Below are positions 11,461-20,129 of a DNA stretch of 24,549 bases, piece after piece. Origin of the DNA: a virus. Location of the stretch: positions 1 through 24,549 of IMG/VR virus record IMGVR_UViG_3300030333_002837. One strand, written 5' to 3'. The position numbers were made by a program, and so were the translations under genes. Below the pieces are notes generated by a model that was given only the letters and a program-made list of their open reading frames with translations, had not been told where the DNA came from and did no database searches. Positions within the stretch are counted from its first letter, which is position 1; the number at the start of each line of letters is the position of its first letter.

Positions 11461-12114
11461 ATGAGAGATAAATATTTATACTTTGGAGTTGATGCGGCTG
11501 CTACTATGGCTTTTGATAACCACGCGGCGCAAACACTTCAATTAACAACAGGTGGTTTCGATAACCCAGTTCCAACAGGAGCAGATTTTATAGCAAATGG
11601 TGGTTTAAAGGTTACTATAACGTACCATTCAGATATTACTTTTGGTTCGTACTACACTTCAACGGCTGGAGAAATAGAAGTACATCCAAACGCTTTAACT
11701 TATGACGGTACTGATACTATAACTGTAGCTACAGCCGCTGCTGATCCAGTATATGGTATTACAAAAAGTAGTACGGCTAACAATAACGATTGGGATGTAA
11801 CACAATTAAAACCTTACGTTGAAGGTAATGGTTATGTGTACAATTCTAGGTATTTAAAAGGTATTGCTGTTGCGGGTGCGTCTACTACAGCTTTAAATTT
11901 CCAAGCTAAAACTGGAGATGCTAATGCCATAGACATCATGACAGTAACACATGGTTCTGCTAAATTTAAAGAATTTTCACAAGGACTAACAGATATTATA
12001 GCTGATGACAACAAGGTGTCAGGTATGGTAGTTATAGTAGATGATATGAGAAGTTTAGTTATGCCTGAAGACGCATCTTCAATTGCTAGTGTAGCTGGAA
12101 CTTACGACTCATAA
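11461..12114 (+). CDS. Probable virion protein, tandem paralogue 3 with an inserted domain (217 aa)
   Basis: A 217-residue protein. The start MRDKYLYFGVDAAATMAFDN resembles copy 2, and residues about 125-205 repeat the shared domain (ASTTALNFQAKTGDANAIDI, MTVTHGSAKFKEFSQ, GMVVIVDDMRSLVMPEDASS). Between them is an extra about 90-residue segment (GLKVTITYHSDITFGSYYTS, then EIEVHPNALTYDGTDTITVA) that looks like an additional beta-sandwich-like insertion. The three-gene series suggests duplication followed by domain insertion. A structural role is likely, for example exposed decoration of the virion, but nothing in the sequence proves location. Confidence 0.72.
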   Translation: MRDKYLYFGVDAAATMAFDNHAAQTLQLTTGGFDNPVPTGADFIANGGLKVTITYHSDITFGSYYTSTAGEIEVHPNALTYDGTDTITVATAAADPVYGITKSSTANNNDWDVTQLKPYVEGNGYVYNSRYLKGIAVAGASTTALNFQAKTGDANAIDIMTVTHGSAKFKEFSQGLTDIIADDNKVSGMVVIVDDMRSLVMPEDASSIASVAGTYDS

Positions 12115-12117
12115 TAA

Positions 12118-12558
12118 ATGAGATTAACCGCGCAAGATTTGCGTGAAATGAATATCCTTAAGTATTACAGGCTCACACGAAAGTGGGCTTGTAAGACTTA
12201 CGGGTTAACAGATGCAGATTTAGAATTATTAATTTATTTAGATTGTAAAGGAAGATTTACACGAAAAGAGTTTATAGACGGTGTTTATACAATGAGTTGG
12301 GATAAAAACCGCTGGGAGAGACTCAGAAAAAAAGGTTGGATAGAAGTCTGGAGACATAGAAATAGAACAACAATAAAGTACTCGGTATTTAAAACGTCAT
12401 TTAAGTGTTCTCAGTTAATAAGTAGAATATATAGAGTGTTGTTAGGTGAAGAAGATTTGCCAGTATCAGAAAGAAGTGCTTTTTATAATAACAAATCATA
12501 TACAGATAAAGTTTACAACAAAGCTATAGATGATATGATCAAAGATAAAGAAAGATAA
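12118..12558 (+). CDS. Winged-helix DNA-binding protein (MarR-like)
   Basis: A 146-residue basic protein. Residues about 28-95 look like a winged helix: helix LTDADLELLIYLDCKGRFTR, recognition-helix region KEFIDGVYTMSWDKNRWERL followed by RKKGWIEVWRHRNRTTIKYS as the beta wing. The C-terminal third is helical and basic, ending DKVYNKAIDDMIKDKER. Similar proteins are frequent in the late blocks of Bacteroidota phages, so it may regulate late genes or act on DNA during packaging. It starts three bases after the previous stop, so it is co-transcribed with the structural genes. The MarR-like label is from pattern recognition, not a search. Confidence 0.72.
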   Translation: MRLTAQDLREMNILKYYRLTRKWACKTYGLTDADLELLIYLDCKGRFTRKEFIDGVYTMSWDKNRWERLRKKGWIEVWRHRNRTTIKYSVFKTSFKCSQLISRIYRVLLGEEDLPVSERSAFYNNKSYTDKVYNKAIDDMIKDKER

Positions 12559-12559
12559 T

Positions 12560-12955
12560 ATGGCGTTTAAATTTAAGAAAACTACATCGGCATTAGCGAG
12601 CAAAGGTCACTTGAATAGAAACTTGTCTTTTAAAAATGAAGAACAAGAATCTATACCAGGTACACCTATACTGCGTAAGGATTTAGAAGGTGGTATTTTA
12701 GGAGAAGCTAATAAAGATGGGTCTATATTTTTAAGCAAAGATTTAGAACCAGGTGGGGAAAAAGAAAAACAAGTACTAGCTCATGAAATTGTACACATGA
12801 CAGACATGAAAACAGGTAAGTTAGCTTACGACGATAACTCTGTTACTTGGAAAGGTATAAAATACGATAGAGAAGCTGGACATATAAAGTACAATGGCGA
12901 GTGGTATGTAGAGGGCGCCAAACAACTTCCTTGGGAGGTTATGCCTTGGGAATAA
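12560..12955 (+). CDS. HExxH zinc metallopeptidase-like protein (131 aa)
   Basis: A 131-residue protein whose residues 72-83 read VLAHEIVHMTDM: the HExxH zinc signature with H75, E76 and H79, and D82 three residues on as a possible further ligand. Acidic candidates for another ligand lie in the C-terminal WEVMPWE. The N-terminal 40 residues are basic (MAFKFKKTTSALASKG) and loosely resemble the tags of the upstream genes. Comparable short HExxH proteins occur in marine phage structural regions. It could be a virion-associated peptidase, a maturation protease or part of lysis; the adjacent holin-like gene makes lysis possible. Confidence 0.7.
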   Translation: MAFKFKKTTSALASKGHLNRNLSFKNEEQESIPGTPILRKDLEGGILGEANKDGSIFLSKDLEPGGEKEKQVLAHEIVHMTDMKTGKLAYDDNSVTWKGIKYDREAGHIKYNGEWYVEGAKQLPWEVMPWE

Positions 12956-12968
12956 TAAAAAACAAAAA

Positions 12969-13361
12969 ATGAATATATTAGGAAAAATATTTTCAGGTGG
13001 AGCAACTGATTTAGTAAAGGGTGTAGGTGGAGTTATAGACAACCTACATACGTCTAAAGAAGAAAAGCTTGAAGCTGAAAAGAAAATAAAAGATATGATA
13101 ATGGGATACGAAGCTGAGATGCAAAAGCAAGTATCCGAAAGATGGAAGGTTGATATGAATTCAGATTCATGGCTTTCTAAAAATATACGGCCTATGGTCC
13201 TTATATTTCTAGTGGTAGCAACAGTATTAATGATATTTATTGATGCTGGTGTTGTTCAATTTGAAGTAAAAGATACTTGGGTTGATCTATTACAATTAGT
13301 ATTAATAACGGTGATTGGTGCTTACTTCGGTGGTAGATCACTAGAAAAAGTAAAAAAATAA
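12969..13361 (+). CDS. Holin-like membrane protein (GTA-type 3TM holin family)
   Basis: A 130-residue protein with a Gly-rich N-terminal helix (LVKGVGGVIDNL, about 15-26), a charged helical middle (about 29-60), the motif SERWKVDMNSDSWLSKNIRP (57-75), a membrane segment (about 75-92) and another (about 104-122) ending in the basic tail GGRSLEKVKK. The order and the W..D..SDSWLSKN.RP motif fit phage holins of the GTA_holin_3TM type (PF11351), which form lesions in the inner membrane at the end of infection. Only two strong membrane segments are seen here; the N-terminal helix would be the third. No endolysin was recognised in the window. Confidence 0.75.
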   Translation: MNILGKIFSGGATDLVKGVGGVIDNLHTSKEEKLEAEKKIKDMIMGYEAEMQKQVSERWKVDMNSDSWLSKNIRPMVLIFLVVATVLMIFIDAGVVQFEVKDTWVDLLQLVLITVIGAYFGGRSLEKVKK

Positions 13362-13365
13362 AATT

Positions 13366-14163
13366 ATGGGAAAATTTTTTAATGTAGACGTAGTTCCAGA
13401 TTGTATCGCTGGAGATATCTCTGATAATCCAGGTAGTGGTGATGTATCTGGTGGTAGTGTTATATTTGGCTGGACAGCGGTAGATGTTCCTAAAGGAGCT
13501 TGTTTGCTAAGAAGTATTACAGCTACTGTAAACGCTGAAGATGGTGCTTATGGCGCTGGTTCTTTAGTTGATCTTGAATTACTATTCGCAAAATCAATAG
13601 ATGGTGTTGCACCACCTTCTATAGGTACTATTGGTGCCGCACCAACTTGTAACGGAAGTACTAATTGGGCGCGTCATTTAGTCGGTGCTTATAGGTTAGA
13701 AAGTGAAGCGTATCATGGTACATTAACTAAAACTCCATTTAGGGTTGTTTATTCAGGACCTGGTGGATCTGCCGACACTAACCTTGGGTGGAATAACACG
13801 GTAATAGATTTAGGACCTGATAATGGTACAAATACTGGATACGATAGATTATATGTAGCCGGAATTCAAACCACTGCAAGACATTACGGAACAGGTGTTT
13901 TAGTTAATGGGGCTATAACTTCTGACACGGCAACAACTATAACTGTTGATGGTACAGATGTTAGAAAAGTGTTTTGTATAGGTGACGAAGTATATATACA
14001 ATCTGTTGATACGGCTTTAGGAACAATCAAATCTATGACACACGATGGCACAGATGGTACTATAACATTAAACGCAGCTATCGCTGGTGGAACAGATTTA
14101 ACAGATGATCACGAATTATTAAACGCAAATCCATGGAGATTTAAACTTGGATTTGAAAGATAA
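13366..14163 (+). CDS. Beta-rich probable virion structural protein (265 aa)
   Basis: A 265-residue Gly-, Thr-, Asp- and Ala-rich protein, MGKFFNVDVVPDCIAGDISD at the start, with alternating hydrophobic strands (LLRSITATVNAED, LVDLELLFAKSIDG, TPFRVVYSGPGG) and a C-terminal beta module (TATTITVDGTDVRKVFCIGD, EVYIQSV, GTIKSMTHDGTDGTITLNAA). The composition is typical of head decoration or tail proteins. No enzymatic motif is seen. The leader is AAAAAAATAAAATTATG, five bases downstream of the holin-like gene, so the two are co-transcribed. It could be a decoration or fibre protein. Confidence 0.72.
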   Translation: MGKFFNVDVVPDCIAGDISDNPGSGDVSGGSVIFGWTAVDVPKGACLLRSITATVNAEDGAYGAGSLVDLELLFAKSIDGVAPPSIGTIGAAPTCNGSTNWARHLVGAYRLESEAYHGTLTKTPFRVVYSGPGGSADTNLGWNNTVIDLGPDNGTNTGYDRLYVAGIQTTARHYGTGVLVNGAITSDTATTITVDGTDVRKVFCIGDEVYIQSVDTALGTIKSMTHDGTDGTITLNAAIAGGTDLTDDHELLNANPWRFKLGFER

Positions 14164-14191
14164 AAATAATAATTAACTTAAATTAAATAAA

Positions 14192-14464
14192 ATGGCAAAA
14201 AGAAAAACAAAGAAAGTCGAGAAGGCTACAAAAATTACAAACGAAGAATTAAATCAAGTACAATCAGTAATTAACGATATAAATAGAACTCAATTAGAAA
14301 TAGGTAATCTAGAAACTAGAAAACATAATTTCTTACATCATATATCTATATTACAAGAAAAGTTAAATAAAATGCAAGATGAGTTTGAAAAGACTTATGG
14401 TACAGCTGACATTAACATTCAGGATGGTACTATAAACTATGAAAAAAATGAGCAAACTAATTAG
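14192..14464 (+). CDS. Small coiled-coil protein (90 aa)
   Basis: A 90-residue, highly charged protein. The N-terminus is a Lys run (MAKRKTKKVEKATK) and residues 18-68 form a long heptad-like helix (ELNQVQSVINDINRTQLEIG, then LQEKLNKMQDEFEK). The stop is TAG, unusual among the rightward genes, and the next gene starts 26 bases inside it. It may be a scaffold or tail-assembly helper, or bind nucleic acid through its basic start; the sequence does not decide. Confidence 0.7.
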   Translation: MAKRKTKKVEKATKITNEELNQVQSVINDINRTQLEIGNLETRKHNFLHHISILQEKLNKMQDEFEKTYGTADINIQDGTINYEKNEQTN

Positions 14465-14669
14465 AAAGATTACTGTAGGTAAAGATTATAAGGAAAACGC
14501 TATGCATTACGCAGTTGGTCAAGACGTTTATGGTGGACATACTATATCTGATATTATAGAAGAAAAGGATAAATATTCTATTTATATTAGAAAAAACAAA
14601 GATGTTTTACCTTGGAAAGATTTTAACAAAAACATGGCGATATCTATAGAATATAATTTAGAGTACTAA
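14439..14669 (+). CDS. Conserved hypothetical phage protein (76 aa)
   Basis: A 76-residue basic protein with KITVGKDYKENAMHYAVGQD and YSIYIRKNKDVLPWKDFNKN and an end MAISIEYNLEY. This pattern (VG.DYK..MHY.VGQ...WK.FN..M..SIEYN) is familiar from Bacteroidota phage genomes, where it has no assigned function as far as I know. Its start at 14439 overlaps the previous gene by 26 bases; the ATG at 14448 (MSKLIRK) is an alternative. Its TAA overlaps the next ATG (TAATG). A small beta-rich domain is likely. Confidence 0.7.
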   Translation: MKKMSKLIRKITVGKDYKENAMHYAVGQDVYGGHTISDIIEEKDKYSIYIRKNKDVLPWKDFNKNMAISIEYNLEY

Positions 14670-15259
14670 TGAAGGCACCTTTTGACTTTGTTATAGAGCC
14701 AAAAGGAAATAGATATAATAATACTAAAAAAGTTGGAGACAAAGATTTTGTTGTTAATACTGAAATAACTAATCATCAATTTGTTAATAGAGAAGCTATT
14801 GTTAAATCTATTCCCACGGCTTTTGAAACAGAAATAAAACCTGGAGATACCGTTATTGTACATCATAATGTTTTTAGACGTTGGCACGATGTTTATGGTA
14901 ACGAAAAAAACAGTAGAAGTTATTTTAATGAAAATACTTATCTTATAAAAGAAGATCAAATATTTTTATATAAAAGAGATAACGAATGGAAAGCTTTAAA
15001 GGGATATTGTTTTGTGCAACCTATAAAAGAAAGAAACCATTTAAACGTTGATAAAGAAGAAGAATGTATTGGTATAGTTAAATATACCGATGGTAGTTAT
15101 CAAAAAGAAGATTTAATAGGTTTTACTCCTTTTTCAACTTATGAATTTATAATCGACAATAAAAGATTATATAGAGTTATAAATAAATTTATTACAATTA
15201 AATATGAATACCAAGGAAACGAAGAAGAATATAATCCAAGCTGGGCAGAAAGCAGTTGA
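14669..15259 (+). CDS. Conserved protein with GroES-like beta-barrel features (196 aa)
   Basis: A 196-residue protein. Residues about 45-62 (SIPTAFETEIKPGDTVIVHH) followed by NVFRRWHDVYG resemble the I..GD.VIV strand of Cpn10 barrels, and a second beta unit is suggested at about 135-175 (CIGIVKYTDGS, LIGFTPFSTYEFIIDNKRLY). The C-terminus ITIKYEYQGNEEEYNPSWAE is a conserved-looking tail. The similarity to GroES is at the level of strand pattern only and I recall such proteins as GroES-like in related phages. It lacks a GGIVL mobile loop. It is coupled to both neighbours by overlaps (1 base upstream, 56 bases downstream). Confidence 0.7.
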   Translation: MKAPFDFVIEPKGNRYNNTKKVGDKDFVVNTEITNHQFVNREAIVKSIPTAFETEIKPGDTVIVHHNVFRRWHDVYGNEKNSRSYFNENTYLIKEDQIFLYKRDNEWKALKGYCFVQPIKERNHLNVDKEEECIGIVKYTDGSYQKEDLIGFTPFSTYEFIIDNKRLYRVINKFITIKYEYQGNEEEYNPSWAESS

Positions 15260-15479
15260 AGAGTTAATTAAAGTTGCAAAAGAACCTATTGTAGATTCAG
15301 ATGATGATATATCAGCAGATAGATTGAAAAATGCCGCGGCCACTAAAAAACTAGCTATATTTGACGCATTCGAAATACTCACAAGAATCCAAGAAGAAGA
15401 AAACCTGCTTGAGGGCAAAGCATCTGAAGAGAGAAAGGAAACGACGTTTAAAGGATTCGCAGAAGGTAGATCTAAGTAA
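15204..15479 (+). CDS. Small helical acidic protein upstream of terminase; candidate small terminase subunit
   Basis: A 91-residue, mostly helical protein (NIIQAGQKAVEELIKVAKEP, then DRLKNAAATKKLAIFDAFEI and LTRIQEEENLLEGK) with an acidic linker DSDDDIS. It overlaps the previous gene by 56 bases and the terminase by one base (TAATG). Small terminase subunits usually sit immediately upstream of the large one and are helical, which is the reason for the suggestion; no HTH DNA-binding motif can be seen, and it is shorter than most small subunits. It may instead be an unrelated conserved phage protein. Confidence 0.66.
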   Translation: MNTKETKKNIIQAGQKAVEELIKVAKEPIVDSDDDISADRLKNAAATKKLAIFDAFEILTRIQEEENLLEGKASEERKETTFKGFAEGRSK

Positions 15480-17695
15480 TGTACAAGCAAAGTTTAGTTA
15501 AAACTGTAGAACCTATTAAAAGAACCACGGTTACTAGAATGAATCGAGGTAAAAAATGGAAATACGGTTACAATAAAGAACATGATTTAATTGTGTTATC
15601 TAAAAATGGTGTAATAGGAGAGATTATAGAGATACAAAATTTAGTTATAGCTTTACCAAAATCACCTAAAGAGATATATAAACATCCAAGCAATAAATGG
15701 GTTAAACAAGAATATCCTAAAGAACTACAAAGGATTAAAAATATATTTGACTGGAGAAACTATCCAGACGAACAAAAAGAACAGTGGTACGATTATATAG
15801 ACGAAGAATTTAAACGTAGAGAAGAGGGTTTCTGGTTTATGAATAATAATAAACCAACGTATATAACTGGAACACACTACATGTACTTACAATGGAGTAA
15901 GATTGACGTTGGAGCTCCTGATTATAGAGAAGCAAATAGATTGTTTTTTATATTTTGGGAGGCTTGTAAGGCAGATAAAAGATGCTATGGTATGTGTTAT
16001 CTTAAAAATAGACGTTCTGGATTTTCTTTTATGTCATCTGCAGAAACTGTTAATCTAGCTACTATATCAAGCGACGCTAGATATGGAATACTCTCTAAAA
16101 CAGGTGCAGATGCTAAAAAGATGTTTACTGATAAAGTTGTTCCAATTAGTATAAATTATCCATTTTTCTTTAAACCTATTCAAGATGGTATGGATAGGCC
16201 AAAAACAGAACTTGCTTATAGAGTACCAGCTAGTAAGTTTACTAGAAAGAAAATAACATCTAATGAGAAATTAGAAGATATAGTGGGATTAGATACAACT
16301 ATCGATTGGAAAAATACTGGGGATAATAGTTATGATGGGGAAAAGTTGAATCTATTAGTGCATGATGAAAGTGGTAAATGGGAAAGACCTGATAATATAT
16401 TAAACAACTGGAGGGTTACAAAAACTTGTTTACGATTAGGTAGTAGAATAGTTGGTAAATGTATGATGGGTAGTACTTCAAACGCTTTAGATAAAGGAGG
16501 AGATAATTTTAAAAAACTATATTATGATTCAGATGTTACGGAGCGTAACCGTAATGGACAAACAAGGTCTGGTTTATATTCTCTTTTTATCCCAATGGAG
16601 TGGAACTACGAGGGATTTATTGATGAATACGGACAACCAGTTTTTAATAACCCAGATCATGATGTACTCGGACCAGACGGTGAATTAATAGATTATGGAA
16701 TAATAGAGCATTGGGAAAACGAAGCTGAGGGTTTAAAACAAGATCAAGACGCTTTAAATGAGTTTTACAGACAATTCCCAAGAACAGAAGAACATGCGTT
16801 TAGAGATGAGGCTTTAAATAGTATATTTAATTTAGTTAAAATATACGAGCAAATAGATTATAATGATGGAGTTAGAACTGACTCTACATTTTCAGTTGGA
16901 AATTTTCAATGGGTGAACGGAATAAAAGATACTCAAGTAATGTTTTATCCAGACCCAAAAGGTAGATTTAAAATAAGTTGGGTTCCACCTTCCAACTTAC
17001 AAAATAGAATAGTAATTAAAAATGGAATTAAATATCCAGCTAATGAACATATAGGTGCTTTTGGTTGTGATAGTTATGATATATCAGGAACGGTAGATGG
17101 AAGAGGATCAAATGGAGCACTGCATGGTTTGACCAAGTTTTCAATGGAAGATGCTCCTCCAAATCACTTTTTTTTAGAATATATAGCTAGGCCACAAACA
17201 GCTGAGATATTTTTTGAAGACGTATTAATGGCTTTAGTTTTTTATAGCATGCCATTACTATGTGAGAATAACAAACCTAGATTACTGTATTATCTTAGAA
17301 GAAGAGGGTATAGGGGTTATAGTATGAATAGACCTGATAAGGTTTGGAACAAGTTATCTGTAGCTGAAAAAGAAATAGGTGGAATACCAAACTCCAGCGA
17401 AGATATAAAACAAGCCCACGCAGCAGCCATTGAAATGTATATACAACAATATGTTGGTCATTTAGGTGATGGTAATTATGGTAATATATATTTTAACAAA
17501 ACGTTAAATGATTGGGCAAGATTTGATATCACCAAAAGAACTAAGTTTGATGCGACGATAAGTTCTGGATTAGCAATTATGGCTTGTAATAGACATCTTT
17601 ATAGGCCCAATGCTAAAATTGAAAAACCAAAATTAAACATTCACATATCCAAATATTCAAACAAAGGTGATATGTCTAAAATAATTAAAAATTAA
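15479..17695 (+). CDS. terL: Terminase large subunit (packaging ATPase and nuclease)
   Basis: A 738-residue motor protein that pumps phage DNA through the portal and cuts it. The ATPase domain shows a Walker A-like YLKNRRSGFSF (174-184), which replaces the usual GK[ST] as in crAss-type terminases, Walker B LNLLVHDE (290-297) with the catalytic Glu297, and a coupling motif MMGSTSN (329-335). The nuclease domain begins near GAFGCDSYD (527-534), where Asp531 is the first metal ligand. The FPRTEEHAFRD segment (433-443) is typical between the domains. The length is normal for this branch. It starts on the stop of the previous gene and ends one base before the portal ATG. Confidence 0.93.
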   Translation: MYKQSLVKTVEPIKRTTVTRMNRGKKWKYGYNKEHDLIVLSKNGVIGEIIEIQNLVIALPKSPKEIYKHPSNKWVKQEYPKELQRIKNIFDWRNYPDEQKEQWYDYIDEEFKRREEGFWFMNNNKPTYITGTHYMYLQWSKIDVGAPDYREANRLFFIFWEACKADKRCYGMCYLKNRRSGFSFMSSAETVNLATISSDARYGILSKTGADAKKMFTDKVVPISINYPFFFKPIQDGMDRPKTELAYRVPASKFTRKKITSNEKLEDIVGLDTTIDWKNTGDNSYDGEKLNLLVHDESGKWERPDNILNNWRVTKTCLRLGSRIVGKCMMGSTSNALDKGGDNFKKLYYDSDVTERNRNGQTRSGLYSLFIPMEWNYEGFIDEYGQPVFNNPDHDVLGPDGELIDYGIIEHWENEAEGLKQDQDALNEFYRQFPRTEEHAFRDEALNSIFNLVKIYEQIDYNDGVRTDSTFSVGNFQWVNGIKDTQVMFYPDPKGRFKISWVPPSNLQNRIVIKNGIKYPANEHIGAFGCDSYDISGTVDGRGSNGALHGLTKFSMEDAPPNHFFLEYIARPQTAEIFFEDVLMALVFYSMPLLCENNKPRLLYYLRRRGYRGYSMNRPDKVWNKLSVAEKEIGGIPNSSEDIKQAHAAAIEMYIQQYVGHLGDGNYGNIYFNKTLNDWARFDITKRTKFDATISSGLAIMACNRHLYRPNAKIEKPKLNIHISKYSNKGDMSKIIKN

Positions 17696-17696
17696 T

Positions 17697-20096
17697 ATGA
17701 AGGAGTTTCCAAGTCAAGTAGTAAGCGATATAGAAAAGTTAAGTTTCGAATATGGACTTAAAGTAGCTCAAGCTATTGAATCTGAATGGTTCGATAAAGA
17801 CAAAAATAGAAATAGATATATACACAATAGAAGTAGCTTTCATAACCTCCGTTTGTACGCTAGAGGAGAACAATCAATTCAAAAATATAAAGATGAATTA
17901 TCTATTAATGGTGATTTGTCGTATCTTAATCTAGATTGGAAACCTGTTCCAATTATACCAAAGTTTGTAGATATAGTTGTGAATGGAATGGCTAATAGAA
18001 CTTATGATATAAAAGCGTTTTCACAAGACCCATTTGGTGTAGATAGAAGAACACAATACATGAACATGGTGATGGAAGACATGAGAAGCAAAGATCTTAA
18101 ACACTATGTAAGAGAAAACTTTGGAATGGATCTTTTTAATAATGACCCACAATTATTACCAAGTTCTCAAGAAGAGTTAGATTTACACATGCAACTCAAT
18201 TACAAACAAGCGATCGAGATAGCTCAAGAACAAGCTATAAACACTTTATTGGAGAGCAATAAATACGAGTTAACAAAGAAAAGATTTTATTATGATCTTA
18301 CAGTCTTAGGTATAGGTGCTGTAAAAACAAGTTTTAATACTTCTGAAGGTATAACTATAGATTATGTAGACCCTGCTAATTTAGTTTATTCGTATACAGA
18401 TTCTCCTTATTTTGAAGATTGTTATTATGTTGGTGAAATAAAATCTATTCCAGTAAACGAATTAGCGAAAGAATTTCCACATTTAGATTCTGAAACTTTA
18501 GAAGATATAATTAAAAATAACAACCAAAGTTTAGGAAGGTACAACTCAGAAGTACATAGATCTAAAAACTCAGATAATAATAAAGTTCAAATTCTTTATT
18601 TTGATTATAAAACCTATATGAACGAGGTTTACAAAATCAAGACTACCGCAACAGGCGCTGATAAAGCAATACCAAAGGACGATTCTTTTAACCCTCCACA
18701 TCAAACGGATAATTTCAACAAAGAGCATAGGTCTATAGAATGTTTATATGAAGGCGCTTTAATATTAGGTACAGAAAGATTAATAAAGTGGGAAATGTCT
18801 AGAAACATGATGCGAAGTAAAAGTAATTTAACAAAGGTTAAAATGAATTACAATATTTGCGCACCTAGAATGTATGAGGGAAGAATAGAGTCATTAGTTA
18901 GTAGAATAACAGGTTTTGCTGATATGATTCAATTAACGCATTTAAAGTTACAGCAGGTTATGGCTAGAATAACACCTGATGGAGTTTATTTAGATGCTGA
19001 TGGACTTGCTGAAATTGACCTAGGTAACGGAACTAATTACAACCCACAAGAAGCTTTAAACATGTTCTTCCAGACAGGTTCTGTTATAGGTAGATCATTG
19101 ACTAGTGAGGGAGATATGAATCCTGGTAAAGTACCTATTCAAGAAATACAATCTGGAAGTGGAGGACAAAAATTACAATCATTAATAGGTAATTATAATT
19201 ATTATTTACAAATGATTAGAGACACGACTGGATTAAATGAGGCTAGAGACGCGGCACAGCCAGATCCTAAAGCTTTGGTTGGTGTACAAAAAATGGCCGC
19301 AGCTAATTCTAATACAGCCACTAGACATATATTACAAGGTGGACTGTTTTTAACATCAGAAATATGTTACTCTCTTTCTTTAAGATTATCAGATATTTTA
19401 GAATATTCTCCTATGAAAGATATGTTTGTAGAATCTATAGGAGCTCATAGCACGGCTACTTTAGATGAATTATCAGAACTACACTTACATGATTTTGGTA
19501 TATTTATAGAGCTTTCTCCAGACGAAGAAGAAAAAGCTATGTTAGAAAACAATATACAAGTAGCTTTAGCTCAACAAAATATTGAATTAGAAGATGCTAT
19601 TGATCTTAGAGAGATTAAAAATATAAAATTAGCTAATCAATTATTAAAGATTAGAAGAAAAAAGAAAATAGCTAGAGATCAAGAGATACAACAGCAAAAC
19701 ATTAGAGCTCAATCACAAGCTAATATTGAAGCGCAACAAGCCGCGGCTGAATCAGAAATGCAAAAACAACAGATGTTAACACAAACATCTTTAGCTATAG
19801 AGCAACAGAAAAATCAACTTGAAATAGAAAAATTATATCAAGAAGCTGAGATTAAGAAACAATTAATGCAATTAGAATTCCAATACAATATGCAATTAAA
19901 AGGTATGGAAAACCAAACTATGTCAGCAAAGGATAAACAAAAAGAAGATCGTAAAGATAAAAGAACTAAAATACAAGCTACACAACAAAGTCAACTTATA
20001 GACCAAAGAAACAACAACAAACCACCTAAAAACTTTGAATCAACAGGTAATGATATATTAGGTGGGTTTGACATGGCGCAATTTGGTCCTAGGTAA
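17697..20096 (+). CDS. Portal protein
   Basis: A 799-residue protein that forms the dodecameric ring at the capsid vertex through which DNA enters and leaves. It follows the terminase by one base. The middle carries RDTTGLNEARDAAQPDPKAL (about 508-527) followed by VGVQKMAAANSNTATRHIL, a hallmark of portals in crAss-like and related phages. The C-terminal 130 residues are a Gln/Glu/Lys-rich coiled coil (IEAQQAAAESEMQKQQML region, then EIKKQLMQLEFQYNMQL), consistent with the helical barrel. The length is at the upper end for portals. No frameshift or stop is present. Confidence 0.92.
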   Translation: MKEFPSQVVSDIEKLSFEYGLKVAQAIESEWFDKDKNRNRYIHNRSSFHNLRLYARGEQSIQKYKDELSINGDLSYLNLDWKPVPIIPKFVDIVVNGMANRTYDIKAFSQDPFGVDRRTQYMNMVMEDMRSKDLKHYVRENFGMDLFNNDPQLLPSSQEELDLHMQLNYKQAIEIAQEQAINTLLESNKYELTKKRFYYDLTVLGIGAVKTSFNTSEGITIDYVDPANLVYSYTDSPYFEDCYYVGEIKSIPVNELAKEFPHLDSETLEDIIKNNNQSLGRYNSEVHRSKNSDNNKVQILYFDYKTYMNEVYKIKTTATGADKAIPKDDSFNPPHQTDNFNKEHRSIECLYEGALILGTERLIKWEMSRNMMRSKSNLTKVKMNYNICAPRMYEGRIESLVSRITGFADMIQLTHLKLQQVMARITPDGVYLDADGLAEIDLGNGTNYNPQEALNMFFQTGSVIGRSLTSEGDMNPGKVPIQEIQSGSGGQKLQSLIGNYNYYLQMIRDTTGLNEARDAAQPDPKALVGVQKMAAANSNTATRHILQGGLFLTSEICYSLSLRLSDILEYSPMKDMFVESIGAHSTATLDELSELHLHDFGIFIELSPDEEEKAMLENNIQVALAQQNIELEDAIDLREIKNIKLANQLLKIRRKKKIARDQEIQQQNIRAQSQANIEAQQAAAESEMQKQQMLTQTSLAIEQQKNQLEIEKLYQEAEIKKQLMQLEFQYNMQLKGMENQTMSAKDKQKEDRKDKRTKIQATQQSQLIDQRNNNKPPKNFESTGNDILGGFDMAQFGPR

Positions 20097-20129
20097 ACGC
20101 AATTTTTATTAATTATATAATATTTTATT

